From positions 1 to 10,977 of the forward strand of contig CAIVHJ010000138.1 in the NCBI GenBank assembly GCA_903905665.1: a DNA stretch of 10,977 nt, written 5' to 3'. The stretch's first letter is position 1. Every line of letters starts with the position of its first letter. Under the pieces are notes generated by a model, which searched no databases, had not been told where the DNA came from, and was given only the letters and a program-made list of their open reading frames with translations. Shown here in pieces: positions 1 to 6,580 of this stretch. Both the position numbers and the translations under genes were made by a program. This DNA is from an uncultured Phycisphaerales bacterium (GTDB lineage: Bacteria; Planctomycetota; Phycisphaerae; UBA1845; CAIVHJ01).

Positions 1-182
1 AAAGGAGAATCTCCGTTTCTGATCCTCACCCGATGCGGGTGGAAGGTAATCTGTCGAATCGGCGTACCTTGCTCATTCGCCTCATGTTCCTGATCAACGG
101 TCCGCTCTTCAGAACCCGTTGCAGCACAGTCATGATTCCATGCTGCCTGTCTTATCATAACATCATGCGAAAATTTTTGTAA
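1..182. other. Partial open frame at window edge, strand unresolved
   Basis: Two frames in exact antisense register are open here. On the plus strand, a frame enters from the left edge and ends at TAA 180-182, about 59 codons with few acidic residues. On the minus strand, a frame starts at ATG 158 and runs off the left edge after 52 codons (MIRQAAWNHD..., hydrophilic, no recognisable motif). Neither has a family I recognise. The minus frame has no Shine-Dalgarno sequence before its ATG. The plus reading is slightly favoured by layout: a gene ending at 182 would converge on the minus-strand lipoprotein gene, with the strong hairpin at 228-290 between the two ends. Both could be chance. Confidence 0.25.
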
Positions 183-199
183 TCGACTAGTGGGGGGAT

Positions 200-299
200 A
201 CGAGTGGTCCGGAAAGGTCAATCAGGACGACGTGGGTCCACCTCTTTTTTCCAAGAGGAATTCGATAATTGGAGAGGTGGACCCACGTCGGTAACTCGT
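200..299. repeat. Large perfect inverted repeat (18-bp arms) with outer 6-bp arms
   Basis: The arms at 228-245 and 273-290 are perfectly complementary over 18 bp (left arm CGACGTGGGTCCACCTCT). Inside, CCAA (251-254) pairs with TTGG (269-272), leaving a T-run bulge at 246-250 and a 14-nt loop. Outside, ACGAGT (200-205) pairs with ACTCGT (294-299). A transcript from either strand would form a long hairpin. No T-run follows the outer stem on either strand, so it is not a textbook intrinsic terminator. It lies 60 nt beyond the stop codon of the minus-strand lipoprotein gene and could still end or stabilise that transcript, or be a remnant of a small palindromic element. Confidence 0.8.
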
Positions 300-359
300 G
301 AACGGAGAAACGAATTTTACTCTGCACAATACGAAATCCAATGTTCGGTGGTGTTGAAG

Positions 360-611
360 TTACTCCAATATGTATTCATCCCAAGCGTTGTTCGACCAGT
401 CCATTACATCCTGGCGATAGTCAATCACACTTCCGATGATATCCGAGCAATAGTTTGGATCGAGGAGGCTGCAATCAGGATAACCTCCCAGTCCAACCAT
501 CGAAGAGTAATCACACCCGGTCGCAGTAAAGATCGCGGCGAGACCCAGGCTTAACAAACCCAGCATTCGAAGAACAACCTGCGACTCCAATAAACGCATC
601 CGTCGGCACAT
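360..611 (-). CDS. Small secreted lipoprotein, function unknown
   Basis: The start at ATG 611 is chosen because AAGGAG (plus 620-625) lies 8 nt upstream; ATG 617 is only 2 nt from it, and a longer upstream frame to 692 lacks a site. The 83-residue product begins MCRRMRLLES. A hydrophobic stretch (about residues 15-30) follows and ends in a lipobox-like ...FTATGC, with Cys at residue 34. This predicts signal-peptidase-II processing and lipid anchoring, although Ala rather than Leu stands at -3. The mature part of about 50 residues has two more Cys and a Tyr/Asp/Asn-rich tail ending DEYILE. Short lipobox proteins with Tyr/Asp-rich tails feel typical of Planctomycetota, but I do not recognise a named family. 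It lies downstream of bacterioferritin on the same strand, but a 277-nt gap with two hairpins suggests independent transcription. Confidence 0.65.
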   Translation of the reverse strand: MCRRMRLLESQVVLRMLGLLSLGLAAIFTATGCDYSSMVGLGGYPDCSLLDPNYCSDIIGSVIDYRQDVMDWSNNAWDEYILE

Positions 612-734
612 GATCATCGCTCCTTTCGGCCTGCATCGGCCAGTTTGTTGTGTTGTTAGCTCCTGATTGGAACAGAGCAACTCCGGTGCCAAACATTGGA
701 AATGGATTTAGAGCGGACGAAGCGATTCAATGAA

Positions 735-780
735 ATACGAGATGGGGATTATTGCCCGATCTGGGTTCCCAATCTCGTAT
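735..780 (-). terminator. Hairpin between bacterioferritin and lipoprotein genes, possible terminator
   Basis: ATACGAGAT...GGG at 735-747 pairs with CCC...ATCTCGTAT at 768-780: a 9-bp perfect outer stem continued by GGG/CCC after one mismatch. On the minus strand the stem is followed by TTTCATT, a weak T-run. It could end the bacterioferritin transcript about 110 nt past its stop, or be a structured leader or operator upstream of the lipoprotein gene. The structure is clear; the function is a guess. Confidence 0.35.
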
Positions 781-860
781 AGTGACTCAGGCGACGAGCA
801 TGAGCGTGCTCTGTTGATGCCCTGCATTCCCGTCGCGTTCAAAACTCAAGATGTCTTGTC

Positions 861-887
861 GGGACCCACCCTGTTGTGGAAAGTCCC
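861..887 (-). terminator. Hairpin directly after the bacterioferritin stop codon
   Basis: GGGAC (861-865) pairs with GTCCC (883-887), and inside it CCAC (866-869) pairs with GTGG (876-879) with an AAA bulge. The stem begins one nucleotide after the bacterioferritin stop (889-891). No T-run follows on the minus strand, so it may protect the 3' end or help factor-dependent termination rather than act as an intrinsic terminator. A short inverted repeat CAAGA/TCTTG (847-858) lies just beyond. Confidence 0.35.
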
Positions 888-888
888 T

Positions 889-1359
889 TTATTCTGCAGT
901 TTGGGTTGACAAATACAATTCGATACCCATCTGATTGATCTGGTCCTGCTGCTCCTCGATCCAATCGAGGTGAGCGTCTTCATCCTTGAGGGTGTGTTCG
1001 AGCATTTCGCGTGTGGCGCCATCGGAGACTTCATCGGCCAGATGGACGGCCTGGTTATAGCTGGTGACGGCGCCCTGTTCCGCTTTCAGATCATTGGTCA
1101 TCATCTTGGCGACATCCGATCCGATCGAGATTTTGTTGAGTTTGTCCACTTTGGGCGTGCCTTCCAGGAATATGACTCGCGCAATCAGTTGCTCGGCGTG
1201 CTTCATTTCGGTAATGGCTCGTTCCTCGATTTTCTTATGGAGTCGTACATAGCCCCAATTGTCGCACATTTCAGAATGAACCATGTACTGATTGATGGCG
1301 GTCAGTTCGTCGGCCAGCAAGTCGTTGAGTTTGTCGATAAGTTTTTCATTTCCCTTCAT
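889..1359 (-). CDS. bfr: Bacterioferritin, haem-containing iron-storage protein
   Basis: This 156-residue protein matches the usual bacterioferritin length and register. Bacterioferritins form 24-subunit cytoplasmic shells that oxidise Fe(II) and store it as a ferric mineral, with haem at subunit interfaces. All expected ferroxidase ligands are visible at the classic positions: Glu18 (in ADELTAINQY), Glu51 and His54 (in TEMKHAEQL), Glu94 (in LKAEQGA), Glu127 and His130 (in KDEDAHLDW). Met52, the axial haem ligand, is also present, which separates it from Dps and haem-free ferritin. ATG 1359 is supported by AGGAG (plus 1366-1370), 6 nt upstream. It lies 143 nt downstream of the glycine-oxidase gene on the same strand, a gap long enough for its own promoter. 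No clear iron-regulatory (Fur) box was identified, and no bacterioferritin-associated ferredoxin gene is adjacent. Confidence 0.95.
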   Translation of the reverse strand: MKGNEKLIDKLNDLLADELTAINQYMVHSEMCDNWGYVRLHKKIEERAITEMKHAEQLIARVIFLEGTPKVDKLNKISIGSDVAKMMTNDLKAEQGAVTSYNQAVHLADEVSDGATREMLEHTLKDEDAHLDWIEEQQDQINQMGIELYLSTQTAE

Positions 1360-1502
1360 AATCTGCTCCTTTCACACATCCACAGGATGGCGAATAAAAA
1401 ATAATTTCCTGAATCCCAAATCAACCCGCAGAACTTCTCTATGTTAACGATAATGTGCGAGAAAGTGTAGCGAGGGCAAACGACCGCAACGTACACGATT
1501 GT

Positions 1503-2666
1503 TCACTTATTCCACGGAAGATAGCGGAATTCGGACTGCTGGTGGAATGTTCTGCCTGGCGTGGCTTTGGAAAGATCGTAAGGGCAGGTTCCGGTTTTGA
1601 GCAAATCGGCGATCACATCGGCGGTAATGGGTGCGAGGACCATTCCCGTGCGAAAATGACCCGTGGCGACGATCAAATTTTGCTGACCGGGGACAAATCC
1701 GATGAACGGTTTGCGGTCGGGGGTTCCGGGTCGGAGTCCGGCCCACATCCGAACCATTGTTGCATCGGCGAGCGCGGGAACATATCGCAGCGCCAATTCG
1801 CTCAGTTTGGCCACGCCGGCAGCGGTGTTGTGTTTGCGGAATCCCGAATCATGCTCCTCGGTCGAACCGATCACAATGTGGCCGTCGCTTCGAGGCACGA
1901 TATAAAATTTATCTGCGGAGATGATGTGTCGGACCGGCAGCGGGTTCATATACAGCAGCAGAATCTGCCCTCGAACGGGATACACCGGTGCATATTGTTT
2001 GAGCGAATCGTCGATCAGCGACGACCACGCTCCGGTGCAGATAATAATCGTTTGGCCCCCGGCTTCTCCTTGATCAGTGCGAACACCGGTCACGCGAGTG
2101 TCGTTTCTGACCAGACCCGTGGCGGTGACGTTTTCACGAATGACGACTCCGGTTCGCTCGCACGCGATTTTCAGGGCTTGCAGGAGTCGCGGATTGCGAA
2201 CCTGAGCCGTCAAGCGGCAATGTTGAACTCCGGCGACCGCCGAAGTGAGTTGAGGTTCCAGAGCGACGGCTTCGGGCGGTGAAAGCGTTTTGACGATCGG
2301 TTCGCCTTCCGGGGTGGTGCGATCGGCAACGGCGCGGACTTCGTTGGCCGCCGTGCGAAGGTGATTGTCATCGAAGAGCAACTTGAACCGGCCGCAACGG
2401 CGGAATTCCGGATCGATTCCGCTGATTTCCTTCAGCCGGGTCGCCCAGTCGGCATATCGGAACAGGGCATCACGATGCATCTGCGCGAGTCCGTCGGTAC
2501 GATGCCAACTGCACGGAGTAAGCACGCCGGCACTGGCCCACGACGCTTCCAGACCGCAGCGCCCCTGCTCCAGCAGCGTCACGCTCAGTCCGTCCTGTCG
2601 CAGACGAAATGCGGCTGAAAGGCCGATGACCCCTCCGCCCACTACGATGACATCAGGTTGGTTCAT
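1503..2666 (-). CDS. thiO: FAD-dependent glycine oxidase / D-amino-acid oxidase family (ThiO type)
   Basis: This 387-residue flavoprotein has an N-terminal FAD-binding motif VVGGGVIGLSAAF (residues 8-20) with Glu33 at the end of the second strand, where the FAD ribose is bound. Near the C-terminus is WAGLRPGTPDRKPFIG (308-323), strongly characteristic of ThiO, whose Arg (here 312) binds the substrate carboxylate, then ATGHFRTGMVLAP (334-346), the second FAD contact. ThiO oxidises glycine to iminoacetate (dehydroglycine) for the thiazole ring of thiamine. No other thiamine gene is in the window, so a more general amine or D-amino-acid oxidase role remains possible. It follows tsaB on the same strand after 84 nt. 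No Shine-Dalgarno sequence precedes ATG 2666; instead an A/T-rich heptamer tract and one arm of an inverted repeat lie there. Not recognised as exported. Confidence 0.88.
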   Translation of the reverse strand: MNQPDVIVVGGGVIGLSAAFRLRQDGLSVTLLEQGRCGLEASWASAGVLTPCSWHRTDGLAQMHRDALFRYADWATRLKEISGIDPEFRRCGRFKLLFDDNHLRTAANEVRAVADRTTPEGEPIVKTLSPPEAVALEPQLTSAVAGVQHCRLTAQVRNPRLLQALKIACERTGVVIRENVTATGLVRNDTRVTGVRTDQGEAGGQTIIICTGAWSSLIDDSLKQYAPVYPVRGQILLLYMNPLPVRHIISADKFYIVPRSDGHIVIGSTEEHDSGFRKHNTAAGVAKLSELALRYVPALADATMVRMWAGLRPGTPDRKPFIGFVPGQQNLIVATGHFRTGMVLAPITADVIADLLKTGTCPYDLSKATPGRTFHQQSEFRYLPWNK

Positions 2667-2667
2667 A

Positions 2668-2732
2668 GTCAGAAGAAATTGAGAATGAAAAATTGAAAAT
2701 TGAAAAATAAGACACGACGGGTGCCTTCTGAC
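2668..2732 (-). repeat. A/T-rich heptamer tract within an 8-bp inverted repeat, upstream of thiO
   Basis: Plus 2679-2706 divides into four 7-bp units: TTGAGAA, TGAAAAA, TTGAAAA, TTGAAAA. The tract is enclosed by a perfect inverted repeat, GTCAGAAG (2668-2675) and CTTCTGAC (2725-2732). The inner end of this repeat is one nucleotide from the thiO start codon. The tract fills most of the tsaB-thiO gap and takes the place where a Shine-Dalgarno sequence would be. Low-complexity units of 7 bp recall the short tandem repeats described from cyanobacteria and other genomes. Confidence 0.6.
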
Positions 2733-2750
2733 GCACGTCCGTCAAAATCC

Positions 2751-3491
2751 CTAACTTCGTACTGCTCCCGGCGGACTGGAATCCGCTTCGTGTTTTTTTC
2801 GCCAGACTTCCTCGGCTTCGGGAAGTCGGAGGTAAATCGGCGCGAGCAATTGAGGATCGGCAAATTGACCTCGAACGGCTTTTTCCCACCCCAGCTGGTG
2901 AACCACTTCGGCCCGGGGCCGCCAATACGTTTCGGGAATGGCATGATGAACGACCGAAGCCATCACCGAAGCATGGTAAGGCAATCCTTCGCCCATCACA
3001 AACCGGGGCGGGGATAATTGCGACAGAAACTCCACCGGTTCCACTACGGACGGCTCCATGACGGGAATGTATCGGTTGCGGTTAAGTTGAAACGTGCACG
3101 CATAAATCTGTTTGCGCTTGGCGTCGAGAACGACCACGACGCTTTCGGGCGGGGATTCAAGCGTCAGGGCGTTTTGAGCGGTGACCTCCAGCGTGGGAAC
3201 GGCGACCAGTCGAATCCCGGCAGTGTACGCCAGAGTTCGAGCGGTAGTAACCGCGATTCGCAGTCCGGTGAAACTTCCGGGTCCGATCGACAAATACACC
3301 TGATGAATGTCGCGGACCGACCATCCCATCTCACGGATCAGACGATCCACCGTCGGAAGCAGTTCAACCGCGTGGTTCAGATCGGCGGCGAACGTCGCGG
3401 CGCGAAGCAGTTCGGGACCTTGGGCCAGCGCCACACTCCCCAGTCGCCCGGACGTTTCGATCGCTAAAATATGCGGTAGATCGTCCACCAT
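2751..3491 (-). CDS. tsaB: tRNA N6-threonylcarbamoyladenosine biosynthesis protein TsaB
   Basis: This 246-residue protein belongs to the ASKHA/Kae1-like fold. TsaB is the non-catalytic partner of TsaD; with TsaE they transfer the threonylcarbamoyl group made by TsaC onto adenosine 37 of ANN-reading tRNAs in the cytoplasm. The N-terminal ILAIETSG (8-15) is the phosphate-1-type motif. IGPGSFTGLR (69-78), followed by TTARTLA, is diagnostic of TsaB. The C-terminal PIYLRLPEAEEVW matches the usual YLR end of the family. The length is normal for the longer TsaB proteins. ATG 3491 is the first plausible start. It has no clear Shine-Dalgarno sequence and is preceded by a perfect GGATA/TATCC mini-hairpin (3493-3506). 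The adjacent GTG codon is an alternative start. The gene is divergent from the metallophosphoesterase gene and heads the tsaB-thiO pair. Confidence 0.93.
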   Translation of the reverse strand: MVDDLPHILAIETSGRLGSVALAQGPELLRAATFAADLNHAVELLPTVDRLIREMGWSVRDIHQVYLSIGPGSFTGLRIAVTTARTLAYTAGIRLVAVPTLEVTAQNALTLESPPESVVVVLDAKRKQIYACTFQLNRNRYIPVMEPSVVEPVEFLSQLSPPRFVMGEGLPYHASVMASVVHHAIPETYWRPRAEVVHQLGWEKAVRGQFADPQLLAPIYLRLPEAEEVWRKKHEADSSPPGAVRS

Positions 3492-3492
3492 G

Positions 3493-3506
3493 GGATACTA
3501 ATATCC
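3493..3506 (-). promoter_or_regulatory. Mini-hairpin one nucleotide upstream of the tsaB start
   Basis: GGATA (3493-3497) and TATCC (3502-3506) form a perfect 5-bp stem with a 4-nt loop, ending one base before the tsaB ATG (3491). It occupies the normal ribosome-binding position. It may be chance, a short operator, or a structure affecting translation start. Confidence 0.3.
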
Positions 3507-3534
3507 GGTTTGGAGCGCAAAGTTTCCAGACCAT

Positions 3535-3563
3535 TTGACGATCTGGGGGCAAAACCCTAGCAT
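3535..3563 (+). promoter_or_regulatory. Candidate sigma-70 promoter for the metallophosphoesterase-yidC pair
   Basis: TTGACG (3535-3540, five of six bases matching the -35 consensus) is followed after 17 bp by TAGCAT (3558-3563, four of six matching the -10 consensus). It lies in the divergent tsaB gap and points at the metallophosphoesterase gene, giving a leader of about 80 nt. Housekeeping promoters in Planctomycetota are poorly defined, so this is a match to a general consensus only. Confidence 0.4.
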
Positions 3564-3650
3564 AAAGAACCTTTTTGCAGGAAAATCGACCCCATTCATT
3601 CGACGGTTTTCGTTGGTGGACATGGAGGTGGGTGAATCTGCGAGGTGCCG

Positions 3651-4508
3651 ATGTTTGCGATTATTTCGGACATTCACTCGAATTTCGAAGCCCTGCAGTC
3701 CGTTTTGTCGGACATCAGCCACCGGGGAATCAAGGTGATCTTGTGTCTGGGAGACGTGGTGGGTTATGGCGCCAGTCCGAAAGAATGCCTGGACCTGGTT
3801 CTCGAACGATGTCGATTTTGCGTTTGCGGAAACCACGATCAGGCGGTTTTTTTTGAACCGTATAATTTCAACATCGGCGCCGAACGGGCCTGCTACTGGA
3901 CCCGCGAGGTCTTCGAGCAGGAACCCAAGAAAGCCATTCGGGATAGGCGATGGGATTTTCTCGGCCGACTCCCGCTGCGCGTTGATATGAGCGGCTTGAT
4001 GTTCGTCCATGCCTCCCCGCGCCGACCGGTCAACGAATACCTCTTTGCCGAAGACGTCTATACCAACCCCCAGAAAATACTTGCCAACTTCGAGCGACTC
4101 AATGAGAAAACGCGATTTTGCTTTGTCGGTCATTCGCACGTTCCGGGGGTGTTTTTGGACGATCCCTACTTCGACCCGCCCGACGAACTGCCCGAACCCA
4201 ATATCTTTGAATTGACCTCGGAAGAAAAAGCGATCATCAACGTCGGCAGCGTCGGTCAACCCCGCGATCGGGATCCGCGCGCTGCGTATGCCATTGTGCA
4301 TCAATTGGATGAGATTTTCGAGGTTCCTCTTCCACCCGGCGCCGAACTGGAAAAACCGATTTCGCTGGAGGAAAAAGCTCCCGACAAACGAACACCTTAT
4401 GTGGAGTTTGTGCGGGTTGAATACGACGTGGAATCCGCAGCAGCAAAAATCAAGGCCGTTCCCGAACTGGACAACTTTCTCGGTGAACGCCTGTTTGACG
4501 GGAGGTGA
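3651..4508 (+). CDS. Calcineurin-like metallophosphoesterase (ApaH/YfcE-like)
   Basis: The 285-residue product carries the full metallophosphoesterase signature: SDIHSN (6-11), GDVVGYG (34-40), GNHD (60-63), FVHASP (His119) and GHSHVPG (160-166). These supply the Asp, His and Asn ligands of a two-metal centre. A later NVGSVGQPRDRDPRAAY (198-214) is typical of phosphodiesterase-type members. The cytoplasmic family hydrolyses phosphoester bonds in nucleotides, dinucleoside polyphosphates, cyclic dinucleotides or phosphoproteins; the substrate cannot be read from sequence. An insertion (about 168-192) and a C-terminal extension of about 60 residues distinguish it from minimal YfcE. GTG 3645 is an in-frame alternative start, but ATG 3651 is chosen because GAGG (3642-3645) is spaced 5 nt from it. 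The stop at 4506-4508 overlaps the flank of a GGAGG sequence (4501-4505) that probably serves yidC. No signal peptide is seen. Confidence 0.9.
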   Translation: MFAIISDIHSNFEALQSVLSDISHRGIKVILCLGDVVGYGASPKECLDLVLERCRFCVCGNHDQAVFFEPYNFNIGAERACYWTREVFEQEPKKAIRDRRWDFLGRLPLRVDMSGLMFVHASPRRPVNEYLFAEDVYTNPQKILANFERLNEKTRFCFVGHSHVPGVFLDDPYFDPPDELPEPNIFELTSEEKAIINVGSVGQPRDRDPRAAYAIVHQLDEIFEVPLPPGAELEKPISLEEKAPDKRTPYVEFVRVEYDVESAAAKIKAVPELDNFLGERLFDGR

Positions 4509-4596
4509 ACTGGAGACCAGAAACCGGAAACTAGAAACTAGACAAATGAGGTCTTTTTCTAGTCTCTAGTCTCTGGTTTCTAGTTTCTAGATTATG
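4501..4596 (+). promoter_or_regulatory. Shine-Dalgarno of yidC separated from its start by a foldable repeat array
   Basis: GGAGG at 4501-4505, just before the metallophosphoesterase stop TGA (4506-4508), is the only strong ribosome-binding sequence near yidC. It lies 88 nt from ATG 4594. The intervening 4510-4590 is the heptamer inverted array, which can fold on itself. With that hairpin folded out, TGAA (4506-4509) and ATT (4591-4593) leave 7 nt between GGAGG and ATG, an ideal spacing. The bases are seen; translation by this route is inference. Confidence 0.5.
4510..4590. repeat. Array of 7-bp repeats in two facing halves (long imperfect hairpin)
   Basis: The segment divides without remainder into 7-bp units. 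On the left: CTGGAGA, CCAGAAA, CCGGAAA, CTAGAAA, CTAGACA (4510-4544). Two diverged units follow (4545-4558). On the right, in reverse orientation: CTAGTCT, CTAGTCT, CTGGTTT, CTAGTTT and a final CTAG (4559-4590). The unit consensus is CYRGARA. Arms 4510-4543 and 4557-4590 pair at 27 of 34 positions with three further G-U pairs, leaving a 13-nt loop. The array fills almost the entire metallophosphoesterase-yidC gap. Confidence 0.85.
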
Positions 4597-6552
4597 GACC
4601 GAGAAAATTTTTTCAGAGCATTAATGGCGGCCTGTATTGCTTTTTTGATCTGGCAATTCTTTTTTGCCCGTGCGCCTGTTCCCCCGGCGGTTACCGAAAA
4701 TGAAAACACTCAATCTGCACCGACAGTAGCGCAAGCCGAACCGGTTCCCGTCCAGACGATGACTTCCCTGGAGGTTCGCGGCGCCGATCAGGAACAAGTC
4801 GTCGAACTCGGCAATGGGGCGGACATTCCCGATAGTCCCTATCGAATGCATCTGCGACTCGACAACCGCGGGGCATCGATCGAATCGGCATGGTTGACCG
4901 ATTACTCCGCCACGCTGCACTCCGACGATCGTTATCAGGTTCTCCGTCCCGTGCAGGCGGCCGACCATCCCGCGCTGTTTGCCTTCACCACGGAAAAAGT
5001 CAATCTTGGAGGGGATAATACTTATTTGCTCGACGACGTGCTTTGGCAGAGTCGCACGGAAAAGACCGAACAGGGAGAGCAGGCGATTTTCTGGGTCGAT
5101 CTGCTGCACGAGGAACAACCCATCGCTCGAATCACCAAGACCTACACGCTCGCTCCCCAAGCCCTCGTGAGCGGCCACTACGATCTGAACGTATCGTTGA
5201 CGATGGAAAACCTGAGTTCCGATTCAATCAAATTCATTGTCACGCAGCGCGGTCCGACGGGGCTGTTGTCGGAAGACCCACGCATGGACGATCGCCAAGT
5301 GCTCGTGGGATTGCAGAACGGACCTTCTGTCAGCGTCGTTCCCCATGCGTTACCTGCGTTGCTCAAGGCCAATCAACCCAAATCTCTGTTTGATCCCGGC
5401 AGCGCGCCGCTGGACTGGGTTTCGCTGGCCAATAAGTACTTCGCCGTGATCATCGCACCGGAGGGTAACACTGCTGAGCGAACGTGGATCGCTTCAGCCG
5501 TCGCAGAACGACTCACGACCATCAAAGACGAAAAAAACGACCTGACAATCCGATTGGTGACGCTGCCCATTTCCGTCGAACCCGGTCACAAAACCACCCA
5601 AAAGTTCGATTGCTTCGTGGGTCCAAAATCCAAGAAGGTCTTCACCCGTGAACCCGCCTATTTGACGAGGAATTATGTCCAACTCATCGTCAAGGATTAT
5701 TACTGGTGTGCGTTCGCCCCGGTCGTGGCGGTCATGATCTGGATTTTCGACGTGTGCCACAAACTGATCCCCAATTACGGCTTCGCCCTGATCGTTCTTG
5801 TGCTGATCGTGCGAGTGATTTTGCATCCGCTGACCAAGAAGGGGCAGGTCAGCATGACCAAAATGACCAAGGAAATGTCCGTTCTCCAGCCCCGGATCGA
5901 TGAAATCCGCCGAAAATACCCCACCGACAAACAAAAGCAGAATCAGGAAACCATGAAGTTGTATCAGGAACTGGGCGTCAATCCGGCGGGGCAAATGATG
6001 AGCTGTCTGCCGATGATGTGCCAGATGCCGGTCTGGGCGGCCCTGTACGCCATGTTGAACTTCACCATCGAACTTCGTCATCAACCGTTTATTCTATGGA
6101 TCAAGGACCTGACCGCACCGGATATGTTTTACACCTTTGCCTCGTCATATCCGCTGATCGGAAACCATCTCAATCTCATTCCGCCCCTGCTGGGGATCAG
6201 CATGTGGCTTCAGCAAAAATACATGCCCAAACCCGCGACCGCCGCTCGACGAGATACCAAGACCGGCAATCAAATGGCTCAGCAGAAAATGATGATGAAC
6301 TTTATGAGCGTGTTCATGATCTTCATCTTCTACAACATGCCCAGCGGATTGACGTTGTACATCATGGCCAGCAATTTCTTCGGTTTGTTTGAACAGCGCC
6401 TCATCCGAAAACATATTGAAAAACTCGATCAAGCCAAAACCGCCACCGGCGTTCCTTCTTCCGCGGCGCCGACGGACAAAGCACCCCTGCTGCGCAAACC
6501 GAAATTCCTTCAAAAACTCCAAAAAATGGCCGAAGACGCCAGGCGACGGTGA
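4594..6552 (+). CDS. yidC: Membrane protein insertase YidC (Oxa1 family)
   Basis: This 652-residue inner-membrane protein inserts and folds membrane proteins, alone or with SecYEG. The layout is that of Gram-negative YidC. An N-terminal membrane helix (about residues 7-25, ALMAACIAFLIWQFFF) is followed by a low-complexity linker and a large periplasmic domain (about 65-365). A conserved C-terminal five-helix region starts near 370. That region contains LIVRVILHPLTKKGQ, whose Arg407 sits where the hydrophilic-groove Arg is expected, a cytoplasmic coiled hairpin (about 418-445), LGVNPAGQMMSCLPMMCQMPVW, and FYNMPSGLTLY near the end. The tail is Lys/Arg-rich and probably contacts ribosomes. It follows the metallophosphoesterase gene after 85 nt, which are nearly all repeat array. 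The usual neighbours rpmH, rnpA and yidD are absent. It converges on the dehydrogenase gene with a 28-nt gap. Confidence 0.97.
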   Translation: MDRENFFRALMAACIAFLIWQFFFARAPVPPAVTENENTQSAPTVAQAEPVPVQTMTSLEVRGADQEQVVELGNGADIPDSPYRMHLRLDNRGASIESAWLTDYSATLHSDDRYQVLRPVQAADHPALFAFTTEKVNLGGDNTYLLDDVLWQSRTEKTEQGEQAIFWVDLLHEEQPIARITKTYTLAPQALVSGHYDLNVSLTMENLSSDSIKFIVTQRGPTGLLSEDPRMDDRQVLVGLQNGPSVSVVPHALPALLKANQPKSLFDPGSAPLDWVSLANKYFAVIIAPEGNTAERTWIASAVAERLTTIKDEKNDLTIRLVTLPISVEPGHKTTQKFDCFVGPKSKKVFTREPAYLTRNYVQLIVKDYYWCAFAPVVAVMIWIFDVCHKLIPNYGFALIVLVLIVRVILHPLTKKGQVSMTKMTKEMSVLQPRIDEIRRKYPTDKQKQNQETMKLYQELGVNPAGQMMSCLPMMCQMPVWAALYAMLNFTIELRHQPFILWIKDLTAPDMFYTFASSYPLIGNHLNLIPPLLGISMWLQQKYMPKPATAARRDTKTGNQMAQQKMMMNFMSVFMIFIFYNMPSGLTLYIMASNFFGLFEQRLIRKHIEKLDQAKTATGVPSSAAPTDKAPLLRKPKFLQKLQKMAEDARRR

Positions 6553-6580
6553 ATTCACACCCCAACAACGGTCACGGTCG

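Noticed and set aside
204..554. Plus-strand open frame of 116 codons over the inverted repeat and lipoprotein gene
   Set aside because: It is antisense to the better-supported lipoprotein gene, runs through the palindrome, has no ribosome-binding site and gives a low-complexity Arg-rich product.
1360..1502. Promoter or Fur box upstream of bacterioferritin
   Set aside because: Minus-strand TTGCCC with an 18-bp gap to CATTAT and an alternative TTGATT were considered, but matches are too weak, and no clear 19-bp Fur palindrome was found.
1455..2282. Long plus-strand open frame antisense to thiO
   Set aside because: It is a shadow of a confidently identified flavoprotein; no domain is visible and composition is typical of antisense frames.
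3498..4304. Long minus-strand open frame (268 codons) antisense to the metallophosphoesterase
   Set aside because: The plus strand carries all metallophosphoesterase motifs; the minus frame has none.
4510..4590. Heptamer array as a CRISPR or intrinsic terminator
   Set aside because: Units are 7 bp without spacers, so it is not CRISPR. There is no T-run after the stem, and the yidC start codon follows immediately, so termination there is unlikely.
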